Source: Shewanella sp. MTB7 (GTDB lineage Bacteria > Pseudomonadota > Gammaproteobacteria > Enterobacterales > Shewanellaceae). From it: a stretch of DNA of 64,000 nt. The stretch lies in assembly GCF_027571385.1 (NCBI RefSeq), contig NZ_CP085636.1, positions 2,294,001-2,358,000 on the forward strand. Direction: 5' to 3'. The notes below the pieces were generated by a model. The model ran no database searches. It was not told the origin of the DNA and saw only the letters and a program-made list of their open reading frames with translations. The position numbers were made by a program, and so were the translations under genes. Shown here piece after piece: positions 26,111 through 36,147 of this stretch (position 1 is its first letter; every line of letters begins with the position of its first letter).

Positions 26111-27622
26111 ATGTGCCCCAGTTCTGTTAGACCTTTATCAAACGAGTCCTGTCGTAGGGCAAGATTAGCCAGAGATCCACGTTTTGATGGGGTATTCTTT
26201 ACTGGGGTCTTGAGCACGGGCATTTTCTGCCGCTCTATCTGCCCAGCAGCCCCTGCAAAAGAGGAGAATGTTCGTTACTTTTTTACTGCTATTGGTGCTG
26301 CAAATGCAGGGCTTAGACCTTGTTTACGTTGTCGGCCAGACAGTGCTCCAGGCTCCTCAGCGTGGAAAGGAACGCAAACAACTGTTGATCGCGCCTTATC
26401 ATTAATCGATGCTGGATACCTATTTGGCGATAATGGGGGCTCCTTGGAATCTTTAGCGGAAAAGCTGGGGATCACTAGTCGTTATTTGAGAAAGTTGTTT
26501 GTAGAGAAGGTCGGCACGTCACCCAATAAATACGCTCAATTTCGTCAGTTGATGTTTGCTAAACAATTGCTGCATCAAACTGATCTGTCGATGACTCAGG
26601 TTGGGCTGGCCGCAGGGTTCAGTAGTATTAGACGTTTTAATGAAGTTTTTCAGCAGACTTTAGCCTTAACGCCGTCAGCTTTGCGTAAGAAAAGAGGGAC
26701 AAACATGAGTCAAGATAGACATGAGCTGGGTGAGGTCTGTCTATCAATGCAGTTGTCTTATCGGCCGCCCTTAAATTGGCAGAAGCAGTTAGATTTTTAT
26801 CGATTAAGAATGGTCGAGGGGATGGAGTGGGACAATAAAGCTGAGGGTTATAGCCGCAGCTTTCAAATTGGCAATGTAAAAGGCTTTTTTGAAGCCGAGC
26901 ATGATGAAGCTCATCACCGGTTTAATGTGACCATTCACTTAGCCGACACTAAAGCCTTACCTGTGCTGAAAGAGGTGGTGACACAGATAAAACGTGTATT
27001 GGATCTTGATGCTGACATGGCTCAAATTCAAACCAGTTTATCATCAATCGACATTATCAATAATGCGGTATTAGATGGATTAAGGTTACCGGGGACTTGG
27101 AGCGCATTCGAAGCTGGATGCAGGGCTATTTTAGGTCAACAAGTCAGTGTTGTTCAGGCGACTAAGCTGTTAAATCTCATGGTAAACGCTAACGGTGAAG
27201 AGTTGACTATTTCTGGCAGAGTAATACGTCTTTTCCCGACTCCTGATGCAATAGCGAACGCAAGTTTAGATGAGCTCAAGATGCCTGGCGCGCGAAAGGC
27301 GGTACTTAATGCATTCGGGCAATTTGTGAGTGAACACCCACACGCGTCGGTTGATGACTGGATTAACATAAAGGGCATAGGCCCATGGACGGTGGCATAC
27401 GCAAAAATGAGGGGCTTAAGCGATCCAAATATTTTGCTGTGTTCAGATTTAATCGTCAAAAAGAAGGTGCTTAAACGTTATGAGGAGTTACATGGTACTA
27501 CTAAGCATTTAGCTGACAAGATGCCCACTGCGATTAATTACAAGACTGTTACCGAGCAATTAGAGAAAAATATTGCTCCTTGGGGCAGTTACTTAACCTT
27601 TCAATTATGGAATTTAGCATGA
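26111..27622 (+). CDS. Ada-type regulator fused to 3-methyladenine DNA glycosylase (AdaA-AlkA)
   Basis: 503 residues with three modules. Residues 10-85: Ada metal-binding domain with the four cysteines in GIFCRSICPA and PCLRCRPDS, where one Cys accepts methyl groups from phosphotriesters. About 90-195: AraC-type helix-turn-helix (SLESLAEKLGITSRYLRKLF). About 205-503: AlkA N-terminal fold and HhH-GPD glycosylase, with the hairpin IKGIGPWTVAYAKM and the catalytic Asp in LLCSDLIVKK. It would sense methylation damage, activate transcription and excise alkylated bases. It overlaps the following methyltransferase gene by ATGA, so the two are translationally coupled as an adaptive-response operon. 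Confidence 0.9.
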   Translation: MCPSSVRPLSNESCRRARLARDPRFDGVFFTGVLSTGIFCRSICPAAPAKEENVRYFFTAIGAANAGLRPCLRCRPDSAPGSSAWKGTQTTVDRALSLIDAGYLFGDNGGSLESLAEKLGITSRYLRKLFVEKVGTSPNKYAQFRQLMFAKQLLHQTDLSMTQVGLAAGFSSIRRFNEVFQQTLALTPSALRKKRGTNMSQDRHELGEVCLSMQLSYRPPLNWQKQLDFYRLRMVEGMEWDNKAEGYSRSFQIGNVKGFFEAEHDEAHHRFNVTIHLADTKALPVLKEVVTQIKRVLDLDADMAQIQTSLSSIDIINNAVLDGLRLPGTWSAFEAGCRAILGQQVSVVQATKLLNLMVNANGEELTISGRVIRLFPTPDAIANASLDELKMPGARKAVLNAFGQFVSEHPHASVDDWINIKGIGPWTVAYAKMRGLSDPNILLCSDLIVKKKVLKRYEELHGTTKHLADKMPTAINYKTVTEQLEKNIAPWGSYLTFQLWNLA

Positions 27623-28182
27623 CAGATATCATTCGAACTCAAACGCCAGTTTCATGTTTTACGGATGTGACCGATAAGGCGTTACTCATTCCAGTAGCTG
27701 ACAGACTGGTTCAAAGTCCCGTTGGTGTACTGCATATCAAGGCTAATCAATTTGGCATCAGTCATCTTGGCGTGGCTAAAGAAGGGGCTGAGTTACTTGA
27801 ATGTGTGAAAGGGGAGGTTGTTGAATTTGCTCAGTTACATTTGCAGCAGCTTGAGCGTGAATTAACGGAATACTTCGACGGTGAGCGTCACTCATTTACC
27901 GTGCCACTGGCGCCTAAAGGAACAGAGTTTCAAACTCAAGTGTGGCAAGCTTTGATTGAGCTAGGTTATGGCAATACCTGCAGTTATGGTGATATTGCAC
28001 TACAGATAGCACGCCCTAAAGCGGTGAGAGCGGTAGGCGCGGCTAATGGTGCTAATCCCATCGCGATTATTGTGCCTTGTCACCGTGTGATTGGGAAAAA
28101 TGGCAAGTTGACCGGTTATGCTTATGGTCTTGGTATGAAGCAGCAGTTACTTACCTTGGAAGAACAAAATAGGAGGGGGTGA
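27619..28182 (+). CDS. ogt: Methylated-DNA--protein-cysteine methyltransferase
   Basis: 187 residues from the ATG at 27619, which overlaps the stop of the upstream gene as ATGA. The suicide-acceptor motif IVPCHRVIG is present (about residues 150-158), with the helix-turn-helix-containing C-terminal domain TEFQTQVWQALIELGYG before it. It removes alkyl groups from O6-alkylguanine by irreversible transfer to Cys. One variation: GYAYGLGMK where GYAGGLxRK is usual. Completes the direct-reversal and excision repair pair. Confidence 0.92.
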   Translation: MTDIIRTQTPVSCFTDVTDKALLIPVADRLVQSPVGVLHIKANQFGISHLGVAKEGAELLECVKGEVVEFAQLHLQQLERELTEYFDGERHSFTVPLAPKGTEFQTQVWQALIELGYGNTCSYGDIALQIARPKAVRAVGAANGANPIAIIVPCHRVIGKNGKLTGYAYGLGMKQQLLTLEEQNRRG

Positions 28183-28336
28183 GCATAAGCGTGAATGACA
28201 ATTACGTGAGTTATGTCTGATAGGGGGAATTTTGCAGACTTACGTCGACTTGGCTTGATCAGCAAAGCCTCGCCAGCGGGATACAACTAGCGTAGAATAC
28301 GCCTCATATTTTTTTAATGGCCACACCTGTAAATCT

Positions 28337-29635
28337 ATGACCCACGCACTCTCTTGTGAAACAACAAACAGCGCACGCTTTGACGAATTGGGCTTAATCC
28401 CCGAACTACTTAAGCGGGTCACCGAACTTGAGTATTCAACGCCCACTCAGATCCAGTCTCAAAGCATCCCTCTGGTACTGAAAGGAAGCGATCTCCTCGC
28501 TGGTGCCAATACGGGCTCAGGCAAGACTGCTGCTTTTTCTCTACCCATTTTACAGCATCTACATACTCAAAAAAAGGCTGCTGCAAAAGGGAACTTTGTT
28601 CGCGCATTAGTGATAGTGCCAACTCGAGAACTTGCCCAACAGGTGGCTACTAGTTTTAAAAGTTATGCTCAGTGCTTAACGCCAAGAGTTAAAATAGAGG
28701 CTGTATTTGGTGGTGTTTCAGCTAACACACAAATGTTAGCACTGCGTGGTGGAGCTGATGTGCTTGTCGCAACGCCTGGACGTTTATTGGATCTGTTATC
28801 AAGTAATGCCATTAAGTTATCGCAAGTCACTCACTTAGTGCTCGATGAAGCTGATCGCATGTTAAGCCTTGGCTTTACCGATGAGTTAGGGGAGATCTTA
28901 GCCCTACTGCCAAAGCGTAAGCAAACGCTTCTTTTCTCTGCCACCTTTCCCGAAGAGGTAAAAGAGCTTATAGATGCACTGTTATCGTCGCCTGTAGAGA
29001 TTCAACTGCAGAGTGAAGAGGAAAGTACCTTACGCCAGCAGGTTTATAGGGTAAATAAAAGTCATAAAACGGCATTGTTAGGTCATTTGATTAAAGAGAA
29101 TGACTGGCGTCAAGTGCTCGTTTTCGCTAGTGCTAAAAATACATGTAATCGTTTAGAGCAAAAACTGGGCAAACTGGGTATTACAGCACAAGTATTCCAC
29201 AGTGATAAATCCCAAAGTGCAAGAACTCGAGTATTAGAGGAATTTAAACGTGGCGATATCAGTGTGCTAATTGCCACAGACATTGCCGCTCGTGGTATTG
29301 ATATCGAAAAGCTTCCTGTCGTTATCAATTATGAATTGCCTAGAAGTCCAGTTGATTATATGCACCGCATTGGACGCAGTGGACGTGCTGGTGAAGCAGG
29401 CTTAGCCTTATCTTTGATCTCACACCATGAATATCAACATTTTAAGCTGATTGAAAAAAAGAACAAACTCAGTTTGGAATGGGAACAGATAGCCGATTTT
29501 GAAGCTGATGAAGAAGCACCTTTAGATTGTCCATCAAGAGAGATTAAAGCGATGGCAGCTCCTGAAGGTATGGGGAAGAAGAAGCGCAAAAAATTACCTA
29601 AAGCTAATGCCGAATTGTGGGGCAAAAAGTCCTGA
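28337..29635 (+). CDS. DEAD-box ATP-dependent RNA helicase, RhlE-like
   Basis: 432 residues with all core motifs: Q motif STPTQIQ, motif I AGANTGSGKT, Ia PTRELAQQ, Ib TPGRLLDL, motif II VLDEADRM, III SATF, V IATDIAARGID and VI HRIGRSGRAG. The tail (about 385-432) is short and basic (GKKKRKKLPK), fitting an accessory RNA-binding role in ribosome assembly or cold-related RNA unwinding. Closest in layout to RhlE-type proteins; the exact paralogue cannot be fixed. Confidence 0.92.
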   Translation: MTHALSCETTNSARFDELGLIPELLKRVTELEYSTPTQIQSQSIPLVLKGSDLLAGANTGSGKTAAFSLPILQHLHTQKKAAAKGNFVRALVIVPTRELAQQVATSFKSYAQCLTPRVKIEAVFGGVSANTQMLALRGGADVLVATPGRLLDLLSSNAIKLSQVTHLVLDEADRMLSLGFTDELGEILALLPKRKQTLLFSATFPEEVKELIDALLSSPVEIQLQSEEESTLRQQVYRVNKSHKTALLGHLIKENDWRQVLVFASAKNTCNRLEQKLGKLGITAQVFHSDKSQSARTRVLEEFKRGDISVLIATDIAARGIDIEKLPVVINYELPRSPVDYMHRIGRSGRAGEAGLALSLISHHEYQHFKLIEKKNKLSLEWEQIADFEADEEAPLDCPSREIKAMAAPEGMGKKKRKKLPKANAELWGKKS

Positions 29636-29695
29636 TCTAGCATTAAGTGTCCATGTATGACTTTAACGTGAAATTCATTAATCGAGATCACGTTT

Positions 29696-29959
29696 TATAC
29701 CCAAGCTATTTGGAAATGCAGGATTCAGTGGGAATTTAATGCGCTTTAGGCAAGATATTGATTGTAGGTAATGGTTGTTCCCTTGGCAAAATCAATAACG
29801 CAGGATAAAGCGCATTAAAACCCATCAACGAAGGCTTTGCGCAAGCCCACTTCGTTGTTGTATTAGCTTAAAAGGGAGCAACCATTCTAATACTAATACG
29901 CCTAGAATTGAACTCGCGTAAGGCCTCTGAAACGAGCATTTTCAGGTAGTTTGGGTATA
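29696..29959. mobile_element. MITE-like element, about 264 bp
   Basis: Outer inverted repeats pair over about 24 bases (left TATACCCAAGCTATTTGGAA, right end TTCAGGTAGTTTGGGTATA inverted, about five mismatches). Two nested internal inverted repeats also exist: TTTAATGCGCTTTA near 29739 against TAAAGCGCATTAAA near 29806, and AATGGTTGTTCCCTT near 29769 against AAGGGAGCAACCATT near 29872. There is no coding frame. The whole stretch can fold into one long branched hairpin, as expected of a miniature transposable element. Confidence 0.7.
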
Positions 29960-30001
29960 TAGATTCAATTATTTTTAATTAAATTGTAATAGGTAGTAAT
30001 A

Positions 30002-30472
30002 ATGCAGCATCTATTTTGGTTAGTCGAAGACAAGATTGCTGGACGCAGTGGGCCTAACAAGGAAGTGTGGGATCTGAATGAAATTAAACGTTCAGGTATT
30101 GGAGCTCTACTTTCCGTCAATGGCGGAGAAGATTGTGATTTAGTTGAAATTAAACAGGCTAAGTTAGTTTATGCATGTATACCATTTTCAAGTAATGTAC
30201 CGCCACAAGAGGATGATTTGAAGATCTGTGTTGAGCAATTGCCAAAGGCATTGGCCTTTATTCGTGATTGTGAAGCGAAAGGGCTACCGGTCTTGATCCA
30301 TTGTCGCTCGGGTAAGGATAGAACGGCTCTTTTAATGGCCTATTATTTAATGGAAAATGGTGCTGCCCCGCTGCATGCTGTGAGTCAAGTTCGTGCCGTT
30401 AGGGATATTGCATTTAGTGCAGAAGGCTGGGACCAATTTGCATTTGATGTGTTGTATGCACTTCAAGATTAA
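30002..30472 (+). CDS. Dual-specificity / tyrosine phosphatase-like protein
   Basis: 156 residues with the cysteine-phosphatase P-loop HCRSGKDRT (about residues 98-106; pattern HCxxGxxR) and a preceding beta-strand region. The upstream SSNVPPQEDD stretch offers the general-acid Asp loop. Cytoplasmic, no signal. Related small phosphatases act on phosphotyrosine, phosphoserine or other phosphates; the substrate is unknown. Stands alone after the MITE-like element. Confidence 0.8.
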   Translation: MQHLFWLVEDKIAGRSGPNKEVWDLNEIKRSGIGALLSVNGGEDCDLVEIKQAKLVYACIPFSSNVPPQEDDLKICVEQLPKALAFIRDCEAKGLPVLIHCRSGKDRTALLMAYYLMENGAAPLHAVSQVRAVRDIAFSAEGWDQFAFDVLYALQD

Positions 30473-30808
30473 ACGTGTTTTGCATAGAGATTGAATATGT
30501 TTGTTCGTTTAGGATCTTATTTCATTAGGGTCCTTATTCCTTTCTAGCCATATAAATCTCTAATTTCCCTTAACCTAAAGAAACGCCATTTTCTTGTCTA
30601 ATATAGTCAAAACCTCTTCAGTTTCTCTTCGCTATTTTATCACTTTTATTGCCGGATACAGGCATAGAATTTGGTCTGTTTCATTACTTAATTTTATATA
30701 TAATCAAAATCTTAATCTCAATTTAGTATTCTTTTTAAAATCGAAATTTTTTTTCATTATTTTAAGGTTATACTTCTAATATTATAGTCGTCAGAAATTG
30801 GTCCCCTA
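30473..30808. other. AT-rich intergenic region before cheV
   Basis: Very AT-rich, with runs of T and A from 30690 to 30780. A 61-codon open frame here looks like chance. It should hold the cheV promoter; no confident elements were picked out. Confidence 0.4.
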
Positions 30809-31702
30809 ATGAAGAGTAAGGCTACACAATCACAAGGGTTATTACTTTTTCGATTGTCTCACAGACAACTGTTTGCTGTGGGAACGCTAAAAATACGTGA
30901 ACTTGTACCTTACACTCCACTTCATGCCATCCCCCATTCTCATCCAACGATTTTAGGGGCTGCTACTATTAGGGGCAACACTATTCCTGTTATCGATATG
31001 GCTGCAGCGGTTGGATATCAGGGGCTTTCAAAGGAAGAGTTAGTTAAAAGCTATATTGTCATCACTGATTGTCAGCGTATGGTGATAGGCTTTTTGGTGC
31101 GAGGTATTGATAAGATCATTGAATGTAATTGGAGAGACATTGAGTCTCCGCCAAACAATTTAGGTTCTAATGCTTATTTGACCGGAGTGACACGTTTTGA
31201 AGATGGTTTGGTGCAACTCCTCGATGTTGAACTGTTACTTTCAAAAGTATTCCCAGCGAGCCCTGAGACCAGCCGTCCAATTTTAACCGATGTGCAACGA
31301 GAAAAGCTTAAGCCTCTAAGAATACTTCTAGTCGATGATTCTAAAGTGGCACGCAAACAGTTATCTGATGCGCTTGATAGAATTAATATCCCGTATCAGG
31401 TCACTTCTGATGGACATGATGCACTATCGATAATGAAAGCCGCCGCTGAAAACCATCAACCAATAGATATGTTAGTCAGTGATATTGAGATGCCTGGATT
31501 AGACGGTTATGAACTGGCATTTGAAGTGAAAAACACCCCCGCTTTAGCACAAGCATACATTATACTGCATACATCACTTTCGAGTGAGATCAGCGTGGGT
31601 CAAGCTCAACAAGTTGGGGCCAATGAAGCTTTAGAGAAATTTGATGCTCATGAGCTCATAAGTGCCATGCTTCGTGGTGCAGAGAGCAAGGAGGAAAGTT
31701 AG
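30809..31702 (+). CDS. cheV: Chemotaxis coupling protein CheV
   Basis: 297 residues: an N-terminal CheW-like domain (about 8-160; includes ILGAATIRGNTIPVIDM) and a C-terminal response-regulator receiver domain (about 170-290) with the acidic pair in ILLVDDSK, the phosphoacceptor Asp in MLVSDIEMPGLDGYE, and the conserved Thr/Lys positions in LHTSLS and EKFDAHE. It couples chemoreceptors to the CheA kinase and can be phosphorylated. Stand-alone gene, as is common for cheV paralogues. Confidence 0.93.
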   Translation: MKSKATQSQGLLLFRLSHRQLFAVGTLKIRELVPYTPLHAIPHSHPTILGAATIRGNTIPVIDMAAAVGYQGLSKEELVKSYIVITDCQRMVIGFLVRGIDKIIECNWRDIESPPNNLGSNAYLTGVTRFEDGLVQLLDVELLLSKVFPASPETSRPILTDVQREKLKPLRILLVDDSKVARKQLSDALDRINIPYQVTSDGHDALSIMKAAAENHQPIDMLVSDIEMPGLDGYELAFEVKNTPALAQAYIILHTSLSSEISVGQAQQVGANEALEKFDAHELISAMLRGAESKEES

Positions 31703-31891
31703 AACCATGATATTGAAATGCTATTGATAGGTAATATTGTCGTCTATTTTTAATCTATGACTAGACATCTGTAGCCAGTTTAGTTACAACTTCTGATTAA
31801 AGAAAATTAACCTATTCAGTTAGCGTCATTTCCCCGTTATATTAGGGGGGTGATTGTTAATCATCATAAATATAAAGTGACAGGCTACTCC

Positions 31892-33121
31892 ATGAAGCAA
31901 AATCAATCTTTATTGGCCAAATTGGCTAATGGCAGCTTAGTGCTGCAGATCCTATTTGGGATTATCGCGGGCATTATTGTTGCCAGTTTCTCTGAAAGCA
32001 CAGCACAAAATGTGGCGTTTTTAGGTGAGTTATTTGTTGGCGCATTAAAGGCGATAGCACCAATTTTGGTTTTCATCTTAGTCGCGGCATCGATAGCAAA
32101 CCAAAAGAAAAATGCTAAAACCAATATGCGTCCGATTGTGATCCTATATCTATTTGGTACATTCTCGGCGGCAGTGACAGCTGTATTGATGAGTTTTGCA
32201 TTTCCTACCACGCTGGTATTGTCACTGGATGCTGCGCAGGCATCACCACCAGAAGGTATTGGTGAGGTTGTTCATACCTTGCTATTCCAGCTTGTTGATA
32301 ACCCAGTTAATGCGGTAATGACAGGTAACTATATTGGGATTTTGGCTTGGGGTGTTGGTCTTGGTTTAGCCTTACATCATGCAACCGATTCAACTAAGCA
32401 AGTTTTTGCAGATGTGAGCCACGGTATCTCTCAAATGGTGCGTTTTATCATTCGCTTAGCACCAATCGGTATTTTTGGTCTGGTGTCTGCAACATTTGCG
32501 ACTACCGGTTTTGCTGCCATTGCAGGTTACATGCACCTATTGTTAGTACTGTTAGGCGCAATGGCAATTATGGCGTTAATTATTAACCCGGCTATCGTGT
32601 ACTTTAAAATACGCCGTAACCCATATCCATTAGTGTTCACTTGTATTCGTGAAAGTGGAGTAACTGCCTTCTTTACTCGTTCAAGTGCTGCCAATATCCC
32701 AGTCAACATGGCATTGTGTGAAAAGTTGAAGCTGCATGAAGATACTTATTCAGTGTCTATTCCACTGGGTGCGACAATCAACATGGGCGGTGCGGCGATC
32801 ACTATTACTATCTTAACGTTAGCTGCTGCTAACACCATGGGTATTCAAGTCGATATTTTAACTGCGATTTTATTAAGTGTGGTTGCGGGTGTGTCTGCAT
32901 GTGGCGCTTCAGGTGTTGCTGGTGGCTCATTACTTTTGATTCCACTAGCTTGTAGCCTATTTGGTATTTCAAACGATGTTGCTATGCAAGTGGTTGCCAT
33001 TGGCTTTATTATTGGTGTTATCCAAGATTCGGCTGAAACGGGGCTGAACAGTTCAACTGATGTGATATTTACAGCGGCGGCATGTGAAGCGGCAGAACGA
33101 AAGGAAAATGCTGGAGCATAA
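31892..33121 (+). CDS. sstT: Sodium/serine-threonine symporter
   Basis: 409 residues, a DAACS-family inner-membrane carrier with 8-9 hydrophobic segments. SstT hallmarks are visible: [20 protein letters not shown], the [19 protein letters not shown] serine-rich re-entrant loop, and [17 protein letters not shown]. Takes up serine and threonine with sodium. ATG 31892 is chosen because the protein then begins as in E. coli ([20 protein letters not shown]); a GTG at 31850 has its G-rich stretch too close. Followed by a strong terminator. Confidence 0.95.
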   Translation: MKQNQSLLAKLANGSLVLQILFGIIAGIIVASFSESTAQNVAFLGELFVGALKAIAPILVFILVAASIANQKKNAKTNMRPIVILYLFGTFSAAVTAVLMSFAFPTTLVLSLDAAQASPPEGIGEVVHTLLFQLVDNPVNAVMTGNYIGILAWGVGLGLALHHATDSTKQVFADVSHGISQMVRFIIRLAPIGIFGLVSATFATTGFAAIAGYMHLLLVLLGAMAIMALIINPAIVYFKIRRNPYPLVFTCIRESGVTAFFTRSSAANIPVNMALCEKLKLHEDTYSVSIPLGATINMGGAAITITILTLAAANTMGIQVDILTAILLSVVAGVSACGASGVAGGSLLLIPLACSLFGISNDVAMQVVAIGFIIGVIQDSAETGLNSSTDVIFTAAACEAAERKENAGA

Positions 33122-33144
33122 ATTGTCATTATAAGTATGAGCAA

Positions 33145-33180
33145 TAAAAAGCCTAACACGGTACTGTGTTAGGCTTTTTA
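33145..33180. terminator. Bidirectional intrinsic terminator between sstT and the GH109 gene
   Basis: Perfect 9-base stem GCCTAACAC (33151-33159) and GTGTTAGGC (33166-33174), loop GGTACT, A run before and T run after, so it can work in both directions for the two convergent genes. Confidence 0.93.
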
Positions 33181-33208
33181 TTTCGTAATCGCGAATAAGG
33201 GAGCAGTC

Positions 33209-34615
33209 CTAAGCGCCTATTATGCCAAGTGGTTTGCCGGTCTTCCAGGCGCCGCGAGTGAAGTCTGGAAAAGTGACAGAGTTACTTCTGTTATTGACCG
33301 ACTCCTCGCTTAAGATATTGACCACTGACCAAGCAGCACCATCATAAACATCCTGATCTAACGCTTCACCATTACGTAAACAGTAAATCATGCGCCATAG
33401 CATTAAGAAATCCATACCACCATGACCGCCATTTTTCTCGGCTTCTTGGCCCATTTGTTGCCAAAGCGGGTGATCGTATTTGTCGTACCACCTTGTCATG
33501 TTCATATCCCAGCGATGGAAGCTTTCACCGCCATCTTGATCACTTAGGTGAAATGGAGAATGCTCTAATGCTATTCTATTGGGGAAGCCTGCAAATACGC
33601 CGTTAGTTCCTTGAATTAAGTTATGGCGGCTATAGGGTCTGGGCGTCGTCGTGTCATGCTGAACCATGATAGTGCGACCGTTTACCGTTTTAATTAAGCT
33701 GGTATTCATATCACCATTGATAAATTCGAGTTGATTGCGTTCATGATCAGCGGGGAATTCACGTTGAGCATAAAGCGCTCGCCCAAGAGCTGGTGAGCTC
33801 ATAGAGGTGAGGTAATCGAAACGATCGCCACGGTTGATGTTCATATATTGAGAGACGGGTCCTAAGCCATGTGTTGGATATAAGTTTCCGTTACGTTTAG
33901 TATGCCAATAGGTGCGCCAAGAGCCTGTTTTAGAATCAAGCTCTTTCATCTGCCAACGTAATTCATGTATATAAGCTGCCTCACCGTGGATCAGGTCACC
34001 GAAAACACCTTGGCGAACCATGTTTAATACCATCAGTTCATCACGGCCGTAATTAACATTCTCCATCATCATGCAGTTTTTTTGGGTTCGCTCAGCCGTA
34101 TCAACGATTTGCCAACACTCTTCGACACTCATGGCTAAAGGCACTTCAACAAAGGCATGCTTATCATTTTCCATGGTATCTATGGCCATAGGAGCATGCC
34201 ATTCCCATGGGGTTGAGATAATGACAATATCGATATCATCACGCTTAAGCATCTCTTGGTAAGCATGTTCACTGCCTGTGTAAGCCGTAGGCTTTGGTCG
34301 ATCCTGTTCAACCACAAACGCTATTGCTCTATCGAGTACGGTTTGATGCGTATCGCAGATAGCGTTAATTTCGATGCCCTCAAGATGACAAAAGTGCTTC
34401 ACATGGCCATAGCCACGCTGACCTACACCGATAAACCCCACTCTTACTACGTCTAATTTAGGAGATGTCAGCCCCATGACACTTTTACCATTGTGAGGTT
34501 TTGGTGGCATTTTAATTGTATGGGCTGATATGGGTAGAGTTAACCCAGCAGTGACAAGACTTGCTGTTGTGATACCTGCGGCTTTTAAAAATGCACGGCG
34601 ATTATAGTTCTTCAT
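33209..34615 (-). CDS. Glycoside hydrolase family 109 protein (alpha-N-acetylgalactosaminidase type), Tat-exported
   Basis: 468 residues. The N-terminus carries a twin-arginine signal ([18 protein letters not shown], then hydrophobic to LPISA), so the folded protein is exported with its cofactor. A Gfo/Idh/MocA-type Rossmann domain follows, with the dinucleotide motif [12 protein letters not shown] (about 58-69). The central [33 protein letters not shown] and [11 protein letters not shown] blocks match GH109 enzymes, which use bound NAD in a redox-assisted hydrolysis of terminal alpha-GalNAc. Known from Shewanella and Bacteroidetes. Target could be glycan from hosts, detritus or surface polymers. 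Divergent from a small unknown gene. Confidence 0.85.
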   Translation of the reverse strand: MKNYNRRAFLKAAGITTASLVTAGLTLPISAHTIKMPPKPHNGKSVMGLTSPKLDVVRVGFIGVGQRGYGHVKHFCHLEGIEINAICDTHQTVLDRAIAFVVEQDRPKPTAYTGSEHAYQEMLKRDDIDIVIISTPWEWHAPMAIDTMENDKHAFVEVPLAMSVEECWQIVDTAERTQKNCMMMENVNYGRDELMVLNMVRQGVFGDLIHGEAAYIHELRWQMKELDSKTGSWRTYWHTKRNGNLYPTHGLGPVSQYMNINRGDRFDYLTSMSSPALGRALYAQREFPADHERNQLEFINGDMNTSLIKTVNGRTIMVQHDTTTPRPYSRHNLIQGTNGVFAGFPNRIALEHSPFHLSDQDGGESFHRWDMNMTRWYDKYDHPLWQQMGQEAEKNGGHGGMDFLMLWRMIYCLRNGEALDQDVYDGAAWSVVNILSEESVNNRSNSVTFPDFTRGAWKTGKPLGIIGA

Positions 34616-34934
34616 AGACTTCCTGTAGGGACAAGCTACTGTTAATGTTGATTAATTAAATCAACGAAAGTGACGACAGTTAATTATTTTATGATTATTA
34701 TTTTACCGATATCATTTATATCAAATTTTAGCGCTCGAGTTTGAGTATTTTCTACTCATCCGATGGGTTAGGTCGTTTGGGTTACTTTGCTAAAAGTGGT
34801 GCATATAAAGTGATTTAGATCGCGTTTTTATTTTTCTTTTGCGATACACTTAATTAAATTAACTCTTTATTTTCTTATAAGGCGTAAGCGTTACAGATTA
34901 TTAGCATCTGTAGCGTTAATGGGGTGAGACAACA
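34616..34934. other. Intergenic region between GH109 gene and hypothetical gene
   Basis: AT-rich divergent promoter region of 319 bases. No palindromic operator or RNA element was recognised. Confidence 0.4.
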
Positions 34935-35336
34935 ATGATGCCAGTGGTTGCAGTCAAACAAGAAAATGCATTTAAAGTCGATAGTAGTGAATTGCTTAAA
35001 GTGATTAAAATGTCAGTTGTTGAAAAAAGGCAACGCTTAGGTTGGCAGGCTATCGAGGCTGAAAAGCGTGATATTGTTGGCCGTTGGATAGATGAACGAG
35101 ATTCTGTAGGAGATAAAATCACGCTTTATCAAGAAAATGATAAGATTTTTTTGGAGACTTGGTACAACGATGGCTGCCACAGTTTAGATGAGATCCAAGC
35201 AACATCAACGCCTGAAGGATTAAAGCTTGAGGATGTTGGAGGCAACATTTTTGGTGAATATTTTCTTTTATCAGAGGGACAAACTCTGCAGTTTTGTAAT
35301 TCCGCCAGCTGTTTTTATACCGCCAAACCAGTTTAA
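34935..35336 (+). CDS. Hypothetical protein, 133 residues
   Basis: No signal peptide or membrane segment. The N-terminal part is charged and helical (SSELLKVIKMSVVEKRQRLG), the C-terminal part looks like a small beta-rich domain (KITLYQENDKIFLETWYNDG, then LKLEDVGG) with two cysteines in LQFCNSASCFYTAKP. GTGAG lies upstream of the ATG; a second ATG follows at once. Divergent from the GH109 gene. I do not recognise the family. Confidence 0.65.
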   Translation: MMPVVAVKQENAFKVDSSELLKVIKMSVVEKRQRLGWQAIEAEKRDIVGRWIDERDSVGDKITLYQENDKIFLETWYNDGCHSLDEIQATSTPEGLKLEDVGGNIFGEYFLLSEGQTLQFCNSASCFYTAKPV

Positions 35337-35388
35337 TTCTGTTTAATAGCTAGAGCATTGATACTAAAGGCTCTAGCGATTAGATATG

Positions 35389-36048
35389 TTAATCAGTAAA
35401 AGGGTGTTTACTGGTAAAGGTTAACATTTTTCCTGAATAGGGATGAGTGATACTCAGTGCCATCGCATGCAGACAGAGTCTGTGAGACGCCTCGATCAGT
35501 TCTTTATCGCCATAAAAGTCATCGCCTAAGATCGGATGCCCTATTGCCAGCATATGCAGCCTAAGTTGATGAGTACGTCCTGTTACTGGGTTTAATTCGA
35601 CTAAGGTGCTATTTTCTCGGTGTTCAAGCACTTTATAATAGGTTTTAGAGGGTTTTCCATCTTGGGCTATTTTTTGTAAAGGTGGTCGTTCACTATCGGC
35701 TTTCATTGCTAATTCGATCACCCCTTCGTTTATTTCAAGGTGTCCTTTAACTTCAGCAATATATGTTTTTTTACTCAATCTATTTTGGAATTGCGTTTTT
35801 ATATTTGATTCTGCTTTTTTATTGAGCGCAAATACCATGATGCCGGAGGTGGCACAATCAAGTCGGTGAACCAAGATTGCTTCAGGATAACGCTGTAATA
35901 AACGGTTTAATGCACAATCAAAGGTATTTTCAGCGCGACCAGGGTTTGAAAGTAAGCCCGAAGGTTTATTAATAATAATAAGATCTCGATCTTTATATCG
36001 AATATCTAACCAAGGTATTGAGGGTGGGGTATAAGTGAATATTTGCAT
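35389..36048 (-). CDS. rluA: Dual-specificity 23S rRNA / tRNA pseudouridine synthase RluA
   Basis: 219 residues. The catalytic Asp sits in LVHRLDCATSGIMV (about residues 60-73) and the VNPVTGRTHQLRLHMLAIGHPILGD block, read here as LNPVTGRTHQLRLHML, is the RluA/RluC/RluD signature. Length without an S4 domain and the N-terminus (PPSIPWLDIRYKDRDLIIIN) match RluA, which modifies U746 of 23S rRNA and U32 of several tRNAs. Converges with the small unknown gene upstream. Confidence 0.88.
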   Translation of the reverse strand: MQIFTYTPPSIPWLDIRYKDRDLIIINKPSGLLSNPGRAENTFDCALNRLLQRYPEAILVHRLDCATSGIMVFALNKKAESNIKTQFQNRLSKKTYIAEVKGHLEINEGVIELAMKADSERPPLQKIAQDGKPSKTYYKVLEHRENSTLVELNPVTGRTHQLRLHMLAIGHPILGDDFYGDKELIEASHRLCLHAMALSITHPYSGKMLTFTSKHPFTD

Positions 36049-36099
36049 GGATTCTCCTGTTGCGAGGTAATTTTAGCAAATATAAGTTCTGATTAATAT

Positions 36100-36141
36100 C
36101 CAAAATATGAACCTGTTAGATGTAGCAGGTTCATATTTTGG
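36100..36141. terminator. Perfect 16-base inverted repeat after acpH
   Basis: CCAAAATATGAACCTG (36100-36115) pairs completely with CAGGTTCATATTTTGG (36126-36141) around a 10-base loop. It lies just past the acpH stop on the minus strand and before rluA; the AT-rich foot gives a T-rich tail. Confidence 0.75.
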
Positions 36142-36147
36142 ATTGTT

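Noticed and set aside
30594..30779. 61-codon frame upstream of cheV
   Set aside because: Composition follows the extreme AT content; no ribosome-binding site.
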